Of a DNA stretch of 64,000 nucleotides, positions 10,570-23,400 are shown piece by piece; within the stretch, counting starts at the first letter, position 1, and the number at the start of each line of letters is the position of its first letter. Under the pieces are notes generated by a model, which saw only the letters and a program-made list of their open reading frames with translations, searched no databases and was not told the DNA's origin. The DNA is from Apteryx mantelli. Its lineage: Eukaryota; Chordata; Aves; Apterygiformes; Apterygidae. Location: the NCBI RefSeq assembly GCF_036417845.1, contig NC_089980.1:110385169-110449168 (forward strand), given 5' to 3'. The position numbers were made by a program, and so were the translations under genes.

Positions 10570-10660
10570 ATGGAGCAGGAGAAATACCTGCCCGAGCTGA
10601 TGGCAGAGAAGGACAGCCTGGACCCCTCCTTTGTGCACGCCATGCGCCTCCTGGCCGACG
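10570..10660 (+). CDS. KHDRBS2: KHDRBS2 (SLM-1) first coding exon, N-terminus only
   Basis: The exon encodes 30 complete residues plus the first base of codon 31. The peptide begins MEQEKYLPELMAEKDSLDPS and continues FVHAMRLLAD. From memory of the family this is the N-terminus of the KHDRBS STAR proteins. The FVHA.RLLA segment fits KHDRBS2 rather than KHDRBS3, which has FTHALRLV there. The stretch leads into the QUA1 dimerisation region; the KH and QUA2 domains, RG-rich part and tyrosine-rich C-terminus must lie on later exons outside the window. The known role is nuclear RNA binding (U/A-rich bipartite motifs) and neuronal alternative splicing, for example of neurexin transcripts. The start was chosen because it gives the family N-terminus, has G at -3 and G at +4, and is the first ATG after the predicted transcription start. 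The exon ends GACG|gtgagg, a strong donor in phase 1; a following AG would make the Glu that the human protein has at residue 31. Differences from the human protein as I recall it are Q3, M25 and D30. Confidence 0.92.
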
Positions 10661-10666
10661 GTGAGG
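10661..10666 (+). other. KHDRBS2: Splice donor of KHDRBS2 exon 1
   Basis: The sequence GTGAGG directly follows CTGGCCGACG. It matches the vertebrate donor consensus at positions +1 to +5, and the protein similarity stops exactly here. The intron is phase 1. Confidence 0.85.
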
Positions 10667-12000
10667 CGCGGCGCCGCGGCGGGGCGGGGCGGGGGGCGCG
10701 GAGCGGAGCGCGTCCGGCGGCCGCCTCGTCCGGCGCCTGGGCCGCGGCGGCGGCGCGGGGCGGGCGCGGCGCTGCTGCGCCCCTCGCCGGGAACCGCGTG
10801 CTTCTCCCGGGGAAGCGGCTCCGCTGAAGGCGGGGGCCGCCCTGGCCGGGGAGCGGCCGCGGCTGGCTGGGCTCTGCGGGCAGGGCTCCCCCGGTGCCCC
10901 GCTCTGTTTGCAGGGGCAGATGCTAGTTGCTCATTAAGCTCATTGCATCTCCTTTCCCCCGCTTAATAACAGGGTTTATACGATAGTGCTGTCATGCCTT
11001 TAACGCAGCGCTGTTTTAGCTGGCGATACGATGTCACGCGCTCGTTGACTGTGGCTTGTCAGCTCCGTGACACGGTTTCCTTTGGGGCATGATGGTTTTC
11101 TCCCGGATTAGTATAGTGGTCTAGAATGTAATGCTCATAACATCGGGTTCTTCGTTATAATAATGTAACTCCATTTTCCTCGTTTGGGTCAAACTCTTTT
11201 TTTTTTTTTTTTAACTGGAGAGTCTTTTAAAAGTTCATGGTTTAGTCCATTTTTTTTCCCCATAACTGCTCAGCATAGTTCCCAAGTGCAGGCCTTGCAG
11301 TTCGGCACTTCAGGTTCCACAGAAGTGTCATCAATTAAGTTCCCCTTCCTCTGTTCCTTCCGAGGTATATACTATTCATTTCTAAAATCACTTTTAAAGG
11401 ATCCAGATATCAAAAAGAAGTAGTAAAGAGTGATGCATAAGTCAAAGCAGGCTATCAAACCCTTAAATGAGGCTGAAGCAAAGAAATGTATGATTAGACC
11501 CTTGAGACAGTCGCAAATTCCAATTATCTCACATTCAAAGAGGAGTGGCTAATTTCCAAAGTACTGTAACAACTTAGGGAAAATCATAACCATTTAAAAC
11601 TTACTGTGCTAGCAGTAATTGTCTTTCCCGAAGTCAGCAGTCTTTATATTGTCTTTCTTGCATACATGGCTTATTGATTGTGAGTGAAGGTACTGAGTCT
11701 AGGTTTCATTAGAGTGCTCCTAGTTGGTAGTTTGGAAGTTCAGTATGAATAACGACACATTTAGTACACGTTTGTAATTGCTATCTTGCTGCTGAAGAAA
11801 TAACCAAACTACTTTCCACAGTTGTTTTTCTATTAAGGACTTTGAGAAATAAACATAGGGTAAATATAAAGGGGCATATTTTTTGCACCTTGCAATTTGA
11901 TCCTTTCCCAGAAGGGGGAGGTATCTACTGAAAGTGTCTGTGTGTACGTGTGTGAAAGAAAGAAAAAGCATGCAGAAAATAATTCAGAGTATCTGAAGTA

Positions 12001-12030
12001 AAGTTTTTTTAAAAAAAAAGGGGGGGAGGA
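12001..12030. repeat. Short A/T and G homopolymer runs
   Basis: A T run, an A run and a GGGGGGGAGG run lie side by side. Low complexity only. Confidence 0.6.
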
Positions 12031-14341
12031 CAAAATAGGTGTTTCTAAGTTTCAAGTTCTTGCAAAAATTGCATTTTGAATGGCTTGTGAGGCTGCACAA
12101 GTGATTAGTATTCTCATTCATTCTTAGTATAACTAGGACTAAGTATATGAATTTTTAACAGAAGATGAAGGTGAGTTGTCTGTGGAGGCTGCAGGGAATG
12201 CTAATGTCAGATTCACACCAGATACCTGGCATTATCCTTCAAAACACCATCTGTCAAGCTTTCTAGAGATTCATTTTAGAGTCTAACATATGATGACTAC
12301 GGAAACAGTTTCATCAACGTAAGAGTGAAACTAGTTAAGGAAACAGGAATGAATGCACTGGTTGCTCCTGGGTATACACAGAAGGAAAATGTGTACAAAA
12401 GGCAGAAATTTTGGGGGGATGCCAGAAGAACATGGGGCAATAGTGCAACCTCTGTAATAATATATTTCTAGGATATGTTGGCATTAAAGCAATTCTTCCA
12501 GATTCTGGATTTCTGTTCTTTGAAAAATAATATATGAATAGCTGCATACATAACAATAGCAGACAGGTGTTATTTGTATGGTGTGCTAAGCTTTTTTGAT
12601 TGCTAGTAGATTTAATACAAAATGTGTAAGTGTTGGTTTCAGGTTTTTTGCTTCAGAGTGGAAAGCCTCCAGCTCTGACTTGAAAGTGCTGTGATTTTTC
12701 ATGTCACTTGCTAGGACCTGAGGTTGAGGAGAGACATGCTCCTGTGTGAAACCACAGATGGGCACACAAGAGAGAAGCATTCCAGAAATACACTTTCAAT
12801 TTGTGACACCCGGATTTACTTGTATTTAGGCTTACTTGGATTTACGTGTAAAAATATTTGTTTCTTTTAAACTTTAAAATAAGACTCTGCCTTTTCCTTC
12901 CTGCAAATATGTATTTTATGTTTAGATGTGCTTAATTTATTAAGATGCGGATGACACATAGGAAGCTACAAACCACTGAAACTTTCTGATAGTTCATAAC
13001 TTCTGTTTGATAGCAGCATTATTTTTAATAAGCCAAAGTGTCAGATATTTGTCCCAAACAATGTACAGGCAATTAGATATTCCATGTATGTGTGGCTTTG
13101 AAATATCTTTGATCGTATATTAATAAAGCCAACTGTCTGTGTTTCCTAGTAGAAACAAAGGAAAGACCTTTTGGAAAAAGAGCCAGCCGAAGTAAAAGCA
13201 TATCTCCCTATGGAAATATCAACATTACTTGGGTAATGAGGTAGCTAATTTTTCTCTATTTAACGACAGTACGATTGACCTCAGATTTTCAGCTGGCATT
13301 CTGAAGGCAATGAGAATCAGGCCTTTTACTTTAATCTCGAGTTAAGCCCTGAGCCCACAGATTATTCCATGTGGCATATCAAGAGTTTGTTAAACCTTTG
13401 GTCGTGTCTGCTATACTCATATGACTCACTGTCATAAAGCTCTTTGTAGGACAGGGCATGATTATTCAAAAGGTGTATAAATGTTTAGCCTCTACATTCA
13501 ATGAGCATTAGTGCCTGAAAGGTCTTTCTTGCAAGCCTGATATATTTATTCTAGCTAGTCTGAGAATTGTTGATAGAATGTGATTTCATTTTGTCTTATG
13601 TTCAGGATTTCAGGTGATGTATTGGTTTATATATTGAGCTTTTTTTTTCTTGGACTCTTGGAGATTCATTTGATTTTCATAAGGCAAGGTGGATTTAGTC
13701 GTAACTGTATTTTTCTATTAAATAACCCAGGCAATAATATGGGCACTATAGGCAAATTGCTTGTCTTGGTAATGTAGAATTTGAAGCCCAAGACGTGAGA
13801 GGTTATTGATGAAGCCTGTGATCTGCTAAAGTCAGGCCTCTGATACTTTTGTATTTTTAGTTATTTTTCTGTAACAAACTACTTGTGAAAAGATATTTGC
13901 AGATTTAGCAGCAATGAAATTTTATAAGTTTATTCTGTCTAAACAAGCATTTGGGTTAAAATAAGATTAATACAAAATGTTAATGTCAACTCAGACATTA
14001 ATATTAATATGTAAGCAGCCACTTTTCTGCTTATTGTTTCTTTTTTCCTGGTGTTTACATCAGGTGAGAAGAAATCTGTGTTCACAAAATAGTTTGTATT
14101 AATCATCGTTTACTTTATTGTCCCAAGAAACGCAATGTAAAATAGCTGGAAGGTTGACTCAGGAAACACGCAAATCTTTAGAGCATATATTTTAGAAATT
14201 TGGATTTGATTAGAAACTAGATTTATATATCTCACCTGTCATTAGGATTGTATTCAATAAAAAGGAGTAATATCAGTGCAAACTCGAGATGAGTACAAGC
14301 TACTTACTATTTCTATAAAGAGCAATGTGCTAGGCATTACA

Positions 14342-14406
14342 GACTTGATCCAAAGCTTGCTGAAATTATTGGGAATGTTTTATTGCCATTAGTGGGCTAT
14401 CAGGCA
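14342..14406. mobile_element. H2 fold-back element, copy 3
   Basis: It reads GATCCAAAGCTTGCTGAA, then TTGGGAATGTTTTATTGCC, then GTGGGCTATCAGGC. The outer segments are inverse to each other (CTTGAT/ATCAGG). It aligns along its length with copies 2 and 4. Confidence 0.55.
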
Positions 14407-17400
14407 GTCCTTATACAAATATAGTATATTGACTGATGGAGCTAACATATTTGGAATAATGAAAAAGGAAAAAGGATACTCTATCAGTAGAACATACTGC
14501 TAGTTTTAAAACTGAGTGTATGAGTTCCACTCCCTACGTATTTTTAAAAAGGCAAACAGTTGTTTTGTCGTGATATAACAACACAGTATGTTTTCAGTCT
14601 TAGGAAGTGCTTTTGCCTTGCAGAATATAACACAGATGAATCCCAGGAGATAACTCATTCTTCTAAAGTTTTATCCTATTTTGTTTTCCCTAAAATCAGT
14701 TAAGTAAAGCAGCCTTGATGAGTGTTTATACTGACCTATCAAAGTTGTTAGTCATAAAAGTTGGGATCCCTTGAGGAGAAAAAAGACAGAATTGATTTAA
14801 GAAAAACCCCTTCCTTTCAGAGACGTGAATCAGTTTAGGACCATTTGATCTGTGATCTTGGAAAACGTGTACTTTGGAACACAGTAAATTCTTTAACAAA
14901 AGAGGGGACAATATAAACGCAATAACTGAAGACTAGATTCTGATACTCTTATTCACACAAAATAGTGCTTCATTCTTCAAATAGTGCTATTTGAATCAGT
15001 TGGGTTGCTTAAGGTGCAATTCAGTGCGAGTAGCAGAATTCAGCCACAACTGTTAGAGAAGGTCAAAAACACTTTGTAAGGCTTGTCTGGATAGCTGGAG
15101 CCTCGCTGGCACTCCACAGTGCACTGTTTTTTTAGGAATGTGAATGTTTTTCTTGGAAGGAGAAGAGTGCCTTTATTTGTTGTGGGAATTCTTGTAGTAA
15201 ATTTTTTTTGTATTCTGAGTCTTCTCAGTGTATTCGTTCAGGGAACACTTATGACTGTCCATTTCTCTTCCTTTTGCCTCAAAGCAGATATTTTTAAGCT
15301 TAAGAATTTGGGAAATCGGCAATATCAGCAGCCAGTGCCAAGAGAAAACAGAACAGCTGGATAGCCGGATAGAAAATCTGTCAGCTCTTAACTTGCCAGC
15401 ACTTGATACCTGTTTAGAAGAGAGTGGCCATTCGTAACCAGGAGGTGGCATGATTGGCCTCCACATGCCAAACCAGGACCTCATATCCTCACGCCTCTGG
15501 GGAAGAGCCAGCCTTGCCCAACAGACGTACCGGCTCCTTGCGAATGAGATGCATTCATTTCTCCTTTAAGTAATATGCAGGCAATGTATCCTGGATGACC
15601 AGATGTGCTATAACATACTAGCATATTTGTTACTCCCTAAAATCTGATACCAACCGTAGTGACCAGTGCATAAGACTCCTAAGGAAAGCTGAAACACATA
15701 CACATAAAAGTAATACACCTAGCTAGCCTGCCAAGCAGTGCTATAACTAGAGTAAAAAGGTTTCTTCATGACATCTGAGGACACATGCTTCAGGCTCGAA
15801 ATGAGAGATGTGTTGGGTCCTATTTAGAATGCATAAATGTAGCTGTCGTTGGGTAATTCATGTCCAGTCTTTATTAAAATGGAAACACATCATGCTTTGC
15901 TGTGCCCTGCAGCTGCACCCTAGCCTAAAAGTACTGCACCGATGAAACAGTGTTTGCTTGACCTGCAGAGTCACTGCATTTGTCCTGCATCTTGGTTCAG
16001 GGTAAGAGTGTCTTCTGAAAACAATCGATTTTTAACTGTTTCCATTTAAGTCTCTTTCCCTCAGATTCAGTAGTTGGTTGGGGAAAAATTCATTTAGCCT
16101 CAAAATATCCATTTTTCTTTTAAATACTGTTGAGCAAAACTCAATTAAAAAAGAGTTTTTGCTCAAAAAGCAGAGACATGTTGTACAAAAGGTATGCTGT
16201 TTTGCATGCTGATCCTGCCGAAGCAATAGGAAGGCACTCATTCATCTGCTGTCCACATTCTTTTTTCCACTCCTTGGATTGTGGTTGTACTGCAGAGTTA
16301 CTTATCAGCACACCATGCCAGAATAAGTGAGGAAGCAGGCAGTTTTAAAATAGTGGGTAAAGCGGAGAACATTAATAATGCTCCAGAGGTGTCTATGGCT
16401 ATATAAACAAATAGGGCCTGTGTGGTTTGACCAGACAACTGAGAAACCTTGACGCACAGGTGAATGTTGGAGGTGTTTAGTACATGGAGGTTTGATTTGT
16501 TTCTTACTGGTACTATATACCATACTGAATACCTTTAAAAACATATCTGTAAGATGAGGATTGTAATACTGAATTTCATCCTAATTTGAGATCTCTAAAG
16601 GAAAAGAGCTTTATAAGGAATGTATATTATCGTTATTACTTTTAATAAGAAATTATTCTTTCTAAATTTCCAGGCAAAAATAATCCTGCTTATTACAGTC
16701 TTCTGTAAACCCTGTCATATTTTAATTAGAATCCTGCTGGAACTGAGTACAGCTATTTCCTTATCCTGAAAAGGAGTACATACTGGAGCTAATAAAACTT
16801 GAAGAAAAATTATCAAAGAATTTTAGCAAATTAAAAAATTTGCTTTCTAGAATAATATATGCTGGTTCCTGATTTGCCAAGTTTTCTTGTTCAAGTGGAC
16901 TTTTTAGTTTCAGCACTGAAAAATTTAGCGAGTAAAATTTGTAATAATGCTAATATAGTAATATTGAAAATCATCCACCTTTAAGATGATCCAAAGTTGT
17001 GAGGCTCTTACATGACTTCGTGTAACCTAACCAAAGCCATCTCTAAAATGCTTGCTGGCAGTGGGCATTTCTCTTGTTCTTGAGCTAGCGTGATCCACAA
17101 ATGAAAAGAAACAGGGCAGGTCACTACTGCCTTGGAATTTTTCTGCACCTGCTGAAGTGTACATCCGATAGTCTAGCATTGGCTTCTTGTTGTAAAGGTT
17201 GCGCCTCAAGATGTAAAGCTAAAAAGCTTTTGATTTATAAAATACTTTAAATTCTCGAAATTGATGTGGCCTTTGGAAAAAAGTGATACTTTATGATGAT
17301 CTGTAAAAGACTGATACATAATTTGTGTTCCTCCCTTTACCTCTACTTTGGGATCTGGAAGAAGTGTTCCTCTTTTGTTAGAGCGGAAGCAGCTAGGATA

Positions 17401-19315
17401 TGCTTACTGGTGAGGGCAGGAATGTCTTCATCAAAAAAAAAGCGGGTGCCAGAGACACTGGCTGCAGTGTCAGTCAACTTCTGAAGAGCAGCACTGGGAA
17501 TGAGAGGGAAGAAATGGTTTTCATAGGAAGTGTGAGTACTGGAGAAAGAAAACAAATCCCATCTTGGCATACTGCCTTAGCTTAATCATCTCTGGGATTT
17601 AAATATAGAAGTTCCTAAGCTGCTGCTTTTTTTTTTCTTTTTTTTTTTTCCTGATGTTTGAAATGTTTTTCAAGAACTTGATATGAAATCAGGGTTTGTG
17701 TGCATGTTTTAAAAAATCACCTTCTGGTGTTGAAATACTTAGTTTCCCTTTCACCTCTCATGGTGTAGATTTTTATGCTTCAGGCTTCTGATAATCACCT
17801 GGAAAATTATATCTAAGCAAATCTGTTTTTTCCCTTTTCATCTTGGATGAAGATCAGTGGCAAGAACTTCTTGCTGTTTGCTGGGATTTGTGCCAGTTAT
17901 TCTCTGTGGTCAGAGTGAACTCTTCAGCTGGGGAAAGAGTGAGACTGTATTTCTCTTAAATACCTATAGCTATGCTATTTTGCTGCAGCTATAAAGCGGG
18001 CTCCCTGACTTTCCAATTTGTAACTAAAACGAATCTACCAGCTCTGCTGAAATGAGTAGCACCAAACCCTTAAATGACTTATGGAGTTTCCTGTTGAGGT
18101 TTGAGGGGTAAATTAAGAAAAAGTGAAGGATAATTCTAAGAGATTTTCTCCCCCCTGTCTTCAGACTGTTTTTTCTTGAGGAATAGCTGAGTTAATTTTG
18201 GATAAATGATGCTTGTTTTTCCGGTATATGCGCAGGGTTGTGGAGCTATCAAGAGATTTAGCTTTAGATACATGTTTGTAATTATTTCTGTAATATTTAT
18301 ATGCAAACTGCTGGCCTTTACTTTAGCCTCAATTTAAAATTGGAAGGAACTTTCTCCTCATAAGTGTAGACCAAGACAAATATATGAGCTATATTACATA
18401 TTTATTTTGTGCTCGAGAGCCATTGGCAGGAAGGCTGCAATTGTCAAATTTTATATTACTCTGAGTCTTTCCTGATCCTATACACTCCTATTTAACCACA
18501 GGATTTTCCTGTCTCCAGTAAATAAGCTATTGCACAGTGGTCTGTAATTTATTTTAATTCAATTTTGCTTGTTAGGTGTCCTTCAAATGCTGTCTGTGTT
18601 GGTGGTGTTATTGATGTTGGTTGGTTCTTTGCTTGCTGCAAATTAGGCGTTCTGTATAAACACCAACAGATCAATTTGCAAAAGCCTAGGAGAAATATTT
18701 TAGTGATCAATAAAGCAAAAGGGATCCCTAAGTCAACAGCGAATGTGGCAAAACAGGTGCTTGTGTTGCATATTTTTGTGTTACTCTTCTTTTTCCAGAA
18801 GAATTAAACTGCAGGGTAACCTGGATATATTGTAGTTGTGTTGTGACATAGTTGTATGTGACAAAAAGGTGCCCACCCAGTACCGACTTGTTACGTTACA
18901 AACCATCTGTTCCAGTGTTAAGACACTCTTGCTAAATACGTGAATAATGTGAAAGATGTCTGGTGCTAAGGAATTATGAGAATAGAAGACTTCGCTTTGC
19001 CATTGTTACAAAGATTTTGAAGTAATACTTTTGTGTAAGTAACCATTTGTACTGTCATTTATCCAAGTGCTTTTTGTGGTGGAAGTGGAAGGAAACGTCT
19101 AATTACAGATAGCAGAGACAAACCAGTTTGAATTACATACAAAGCATGAGCTTAATGTGATTCTGCAACCATGCAAACACTAGAAAGGCCTGAATTAGGG
19201 GTAGAAATTAATTAGAAACTAATAGCAATGTTTGGCTGCTTCTTTCCATTTCTTGATGTTTCTCCTCTATCCCTTCTTCTTACAGCCTTTAAAGATATTT
19301 TTATAAATATTCAAA

Positions 19316-19480
19316 AAGTAGGATGAAGAGAGGGACAAACAGGGAAACAAGGAAAAGAAAGTGAAGGAAAGGAAAAGAGGAGGGAAAAATAAGGGAATAT
19401 TACAAGGGTGTTAGAGAACATGGTAGAGAAGGGGGTAGCAATACAGAAAAGGATATAAAGAAGAAAAAGAGAAAGATGTG
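19316..19480 (+). repeat. Polypurine tract, about 165 bp
   Basis: The plus strand is almost all A and G (AGGAAAAGAAAGTGAAGGAA-type words) with few interruptions. The minus-strand frame through it is Leu/Ser/Phe-rich only because of this composition. Such tracts can form triplex DNA. Confidence 0.7.
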
Positions 19481-19785
19481 AAAGATTAAACAAATTCTGG
19501 TTTAGCAGGTGTAAAATGTTCAGTTATCTTAACTTGAAGGCAATGACAAAAGCTGGAAATATCCAACATTTAAAGTGGGCTTCTGGAGGCTTTCAATTAA
19601 GTTTTATTCAATTAAAATGAACAGATAAAAGTAGCTGCTGATAACCATTTAAAAATGTTTTTGGTTACGTAAGAAAAATTAAAATGAGGAGGCTCAAGCC
19701 TTTCTGAAAAGCTTCTGTGAACAATTATATTGTTTTGATACTGTTGTATTTCATGTGTTTAGGGACACACTATAGGTGTCTGTGC

Positions 19786-19814
19786 CATATATATATATAA
19801 AATATATATAAAAA
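19786..19814. repeat. AT microsatellite
   Basis: Two (AT)n blocks are separated by AAA. Confidence 0.8.
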
Positions 19815-20383
19815 TTATGCAGTAATTAAACACAACAGTCTGTTTTGCAGAGATGCTGCCAATTTTATACTGAAGAGCAACAGAGATTTTTGCCTTGTAG
19901 TAACATTTACAACTTTTTGGAATCTTTTGGTCAGACAGTTAATAGTTACTCTATTTACACTTTGTATTTTAAAAGATAATACTGTATCATCAAACAGCCT
20001 TTTCTTTAAATTCCTGTAATATTTAATTCAATATTTGCTAATTCTTACTTGAGATTTTAGTTGTATAGTTTGTCTGTTGCTTTTTCTTTTAATAAAGCCT
20101 TTGAACTTTGCATTGGAGTGTATCAGTGTTATGAGCTCTGAACTGGGAAGTCCTTTTATTTATTTGTATCAGTAGTCTTCACCTTGCAAGTCAGAAAGGC
20201 TGTCCAGATTCTGGCAGTGATTTCAGCACTGCTCTTCTAGCATGTTTCTTTCCACTGCCTTCTCCTAGTAATTTATATCTGGCCCAATCTTCCTCCAAGC
20301 AGTTAATATAATTAGTGAACTTCCCACCCTCAGCCACTTTCGTTCAATTTTTTTTTTCCTATCCCCAGAAGCTTTGTAGAGAA

Positions 20384-20424
20384 GTGTGTGTGTGTGTGTG
20401 TGTGTGTGTGGGGGGGGGGGGGGG
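20384..20424 (+). repeat. (GT)n followed by a 15-base G run
   Basis: About 13 GT units run directly into 15 consecutive G. The junction probably arose from GT expansion against a G tract, and its length is likely to be unstable or poorly resolved by sequencing. Confidence 0.9.
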
Positions 20425-20429
20425 TTCAT

Positions 20430-23400
20430 CGTTTTTGTGGAGCCTTGAGTTGGCATTAAAGCCAGCAGCTTTACTGGGGAGGGATGTCACAGATGTTGAA
20501 ATAGGAGCAGTTATGGTGAGGAAAAATAGTCAGATTGGCTATGTATCCCTAGGAGAGAGGAGGATCAGTTGGGAGGGAAGAACTCAGAAGTAGGTGAAGG
20601 TAAGAAGAGAACACATGGAAGAAGTGAGAATGAAAATTAAATTGAAGATTTCCTTTTTCTTTCTTTTTTTTTGCATAAAAGGGCATAACACTTAACTACA
20701 GTATACTAAACTTGCAATACACTATACTATGCTTATCCATTTAAGTAGATAACTATTTCTCAGATTTTTTTTTCTGCCTAAACAATTACCATAGTTAATG
20801 CACTCCTCTCTTATTCTTTTATTATCTCATGGAAAATCTTCACTTCCATCATTAATTATTCATGTTTGTAGGCCATAACCTTTTGTCCGTATCCCAGTAT
20901 GTAGATGAATCTACGTAAACATGCCAATATTGCTTTGAAATGAAGACTGTATTCTCAGGGTGATGCATGCTTCATCAAGGTTGACTCTTCTAGAAATAGT
21001 GACTCCTGCACGTCTTGTATCCAGAGAGGTAAACTTACTCAGGTATTTGAATTTCCAAGCATTTTGACATAGTCCCCTGAATTAAAGATTAGTGCTTCTT
21101 CTAATGGAAAGGTGATTCAAAATACCAGCATTACTACCACACCTAGCATTAGCTAATAACTTCTCAGAAGGGCTAAGGATGAACAGATGTTGAGCACTTT
21201 ACCCAGGCTTATGGGGTTTCACAGAGGAAAGGTGAGGAACGCTGAGGGTCTGCTGAGAAACCCTTCAGCTGTGGAGTCTGCGAATGAATAGAGAGCAACA
21301 ATCTTCACAAGGATGCGAGTACCAGTTCACAATCGGCAAGCTTCCTGATGCCTTTAAAAATAACTTCTGCATTATCCATAAACTAAAACTTAAGTTATGA
21401 GATGATGAAAACAACTTCAAACTACAAACAGTAAAAGGGATTGTATAAGGCAGTGGCTTAACAGGGATTTGCAGTTGGCAGCTCTGAGGTAAGACTGGTC
21501 TGATATACTATCACTTTTTGCATCTGACTGATACGCGTGGTAAAATGGAAAACAATTGCAGTGTCCTAGTAATTGGGGCCTTTAAATTTCAACAAAGATT
21601 AGTTTTCTCATCTTACATACTGCATATGGTCATTTAAAAAAAATTAAATTTCATAAAACATTTTAAGGATATGTTACAGTTTATTTGTGATAAGGCTTTT
21701 CTGACTAGCATTTGCAGTAGTACTCAGTAAAGGGTAGTTTAGGATCATTCACCATTTTGTTTTTTTTTTTTTAAAGTGGAGTGAAAATTAGGAACAGATG
21801 CAATGCAATAAGAGATTTTTTTTCCCCAGATTGCTCAGCAGAGTGTCCTCTAGCTGCCAGACATATGTGACCTAACTGAAGTTTTAGGTACAGTATTTGT
21901 CCTCCTGTTGCTAGCATTGATGCATGTAGGTATGGGTAGCCTGCGTCTAGTTTGTGAGGTAGATGTATTCCAGTGTGAACTTCGCAGTCCTGTTTTCCCC
22001 TGGTTTTGCAAGTCAGACTACCTGCTGGAATATATTGCTACGCTCTCCCCTCTCATGTGCCTTGGTTTCTTTCTCAAGGAAATAAGAATTTGGCATAGAG
22101 AAATGGTGTTGCATGTTGTAGCCTTGTCCCAGTGTTGAGCTGGATCATAGCCAAGTTCAGATCAGGGCTGGAAGTTGCTGGCAGGTTCCAAAGTATGGAC
22201 TTAATCAGTTTCCCTTAATGAAATATTGACAACATCTCGCATCCCAAGTCATATTGTGTTGTTTGTTTCATCTTTTTTCCTGTATAACAGAAAATCCTGA
22301 GGGTTTCTTGCATTGGTTTTGGGCAGCACAGGCCCTAGTGTAACTCACAATTTTTGTTGAACAAATGTCGTCATGTAACAATTCATGCTTTATTTGTACT
22401 GTTCTTGAATTTAACAGTATTAGCTATGGATCAGAATCAAATACAAGAACAAGATATATTTTTATTTGGGAATATTGATGATTTGTGATCTATCTCAAGC
22501 CTTACTTCCCTATGCATTACTTGAACAGAATCACTGAACTATGGCTTACTATAAAAATACATCCTATGATGGGAACAGCAGATTGATTAAAAAAAAAAGA
22601 GAGAGATTGATATGCAGGATCATGTTGTGCATAGTAACATCTTCTCATTAGGTTATTTCAGGGAAGGGAGAATAATCACCTAGAAAAACTACCAGAGTCT
22701 TGTAGGTTTTTTGTTTGTTTTTTTTCAATCAACATAACCAAAATTTTGCCCATGGCGCTCCAGAGAGTCTTTTTTTTCCTATGACAACAATAAGGGCTTT
22801 CTCCTCCAATGTGACTTTATTTTTGACACATGCTGCAAGCCTTAGTGGTTTCCTCAATATAAATATTAATTTGATAAATTATGAAACATCTGTTGAAATT
22901 TACAATCACAAAGTGCTGTTCATGTAAACCTTTTAATGTGTTTCTCTAAGAAGTTACCATCTTGGAGACTTTAACCAAAATCTTACCTTGTTCTGAGTCC
23001 TTTACCTTAATTTAATATAGTAGCTGAAAATTACTTCTCCTAGCCATCTTGTGATGTGCCACTAACACTGGCAGTAGGAGTCCAGATTTTGTGAGACCAT
23101 ATTATTGATCTTGCTCCACAATATGTTTTCCTCAAATTCTAAAGAATATATTTGTAACTGCCAGATCTTTCCAGATTGACTTACAGTCACTTCTAGCTCA
23201 AGTTGCCATGAGGACATCACATTTTGATACTCATGCATCCTATTGAATCCTGTTTTATTTAAGGATAGTAAAAATTCATTTATATTACACCCAAAATACA
23301 AAAGCAATTGGCTACTTACAACCTAACTGTTGTAGATTGGCTACTCCAGTACTTTGCAAGAAGATACGTGTGGGCGTTTTGGTCATGTCTGTTCCCTAAT

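Larger units (their letters stand above)
9469..10890. promoter_or_regulatory. KHDRBS2: CpG island over the KHDRBS2 promoter and exon 1
   Basis: A sharp change from AT-rich sequence to dense CpG and GC begins near 9469 and fades near 10890. The island covers about 800 bp upstream of the predicted start site, the 5' UTR, exon 1 and the start of intron 1. CpG islands of this size at first exons usually mark unmethylated, often developmentally regulated promoters. It also explains the long open frames seen in all six frames here, which are composition artefacts except for the 91-bp coding exon. Confidence 0.93.
10890..19310. other. Intronic sequence, left part
   Basis: AT-rich sequence with no recognised exon. 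It holds homopolymer runs (T run at about 11198-11212, pyrimidine run at about 17627-17651) and one H2 element. Otherwise I see nothing to annotate. Confidence 0.55.
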
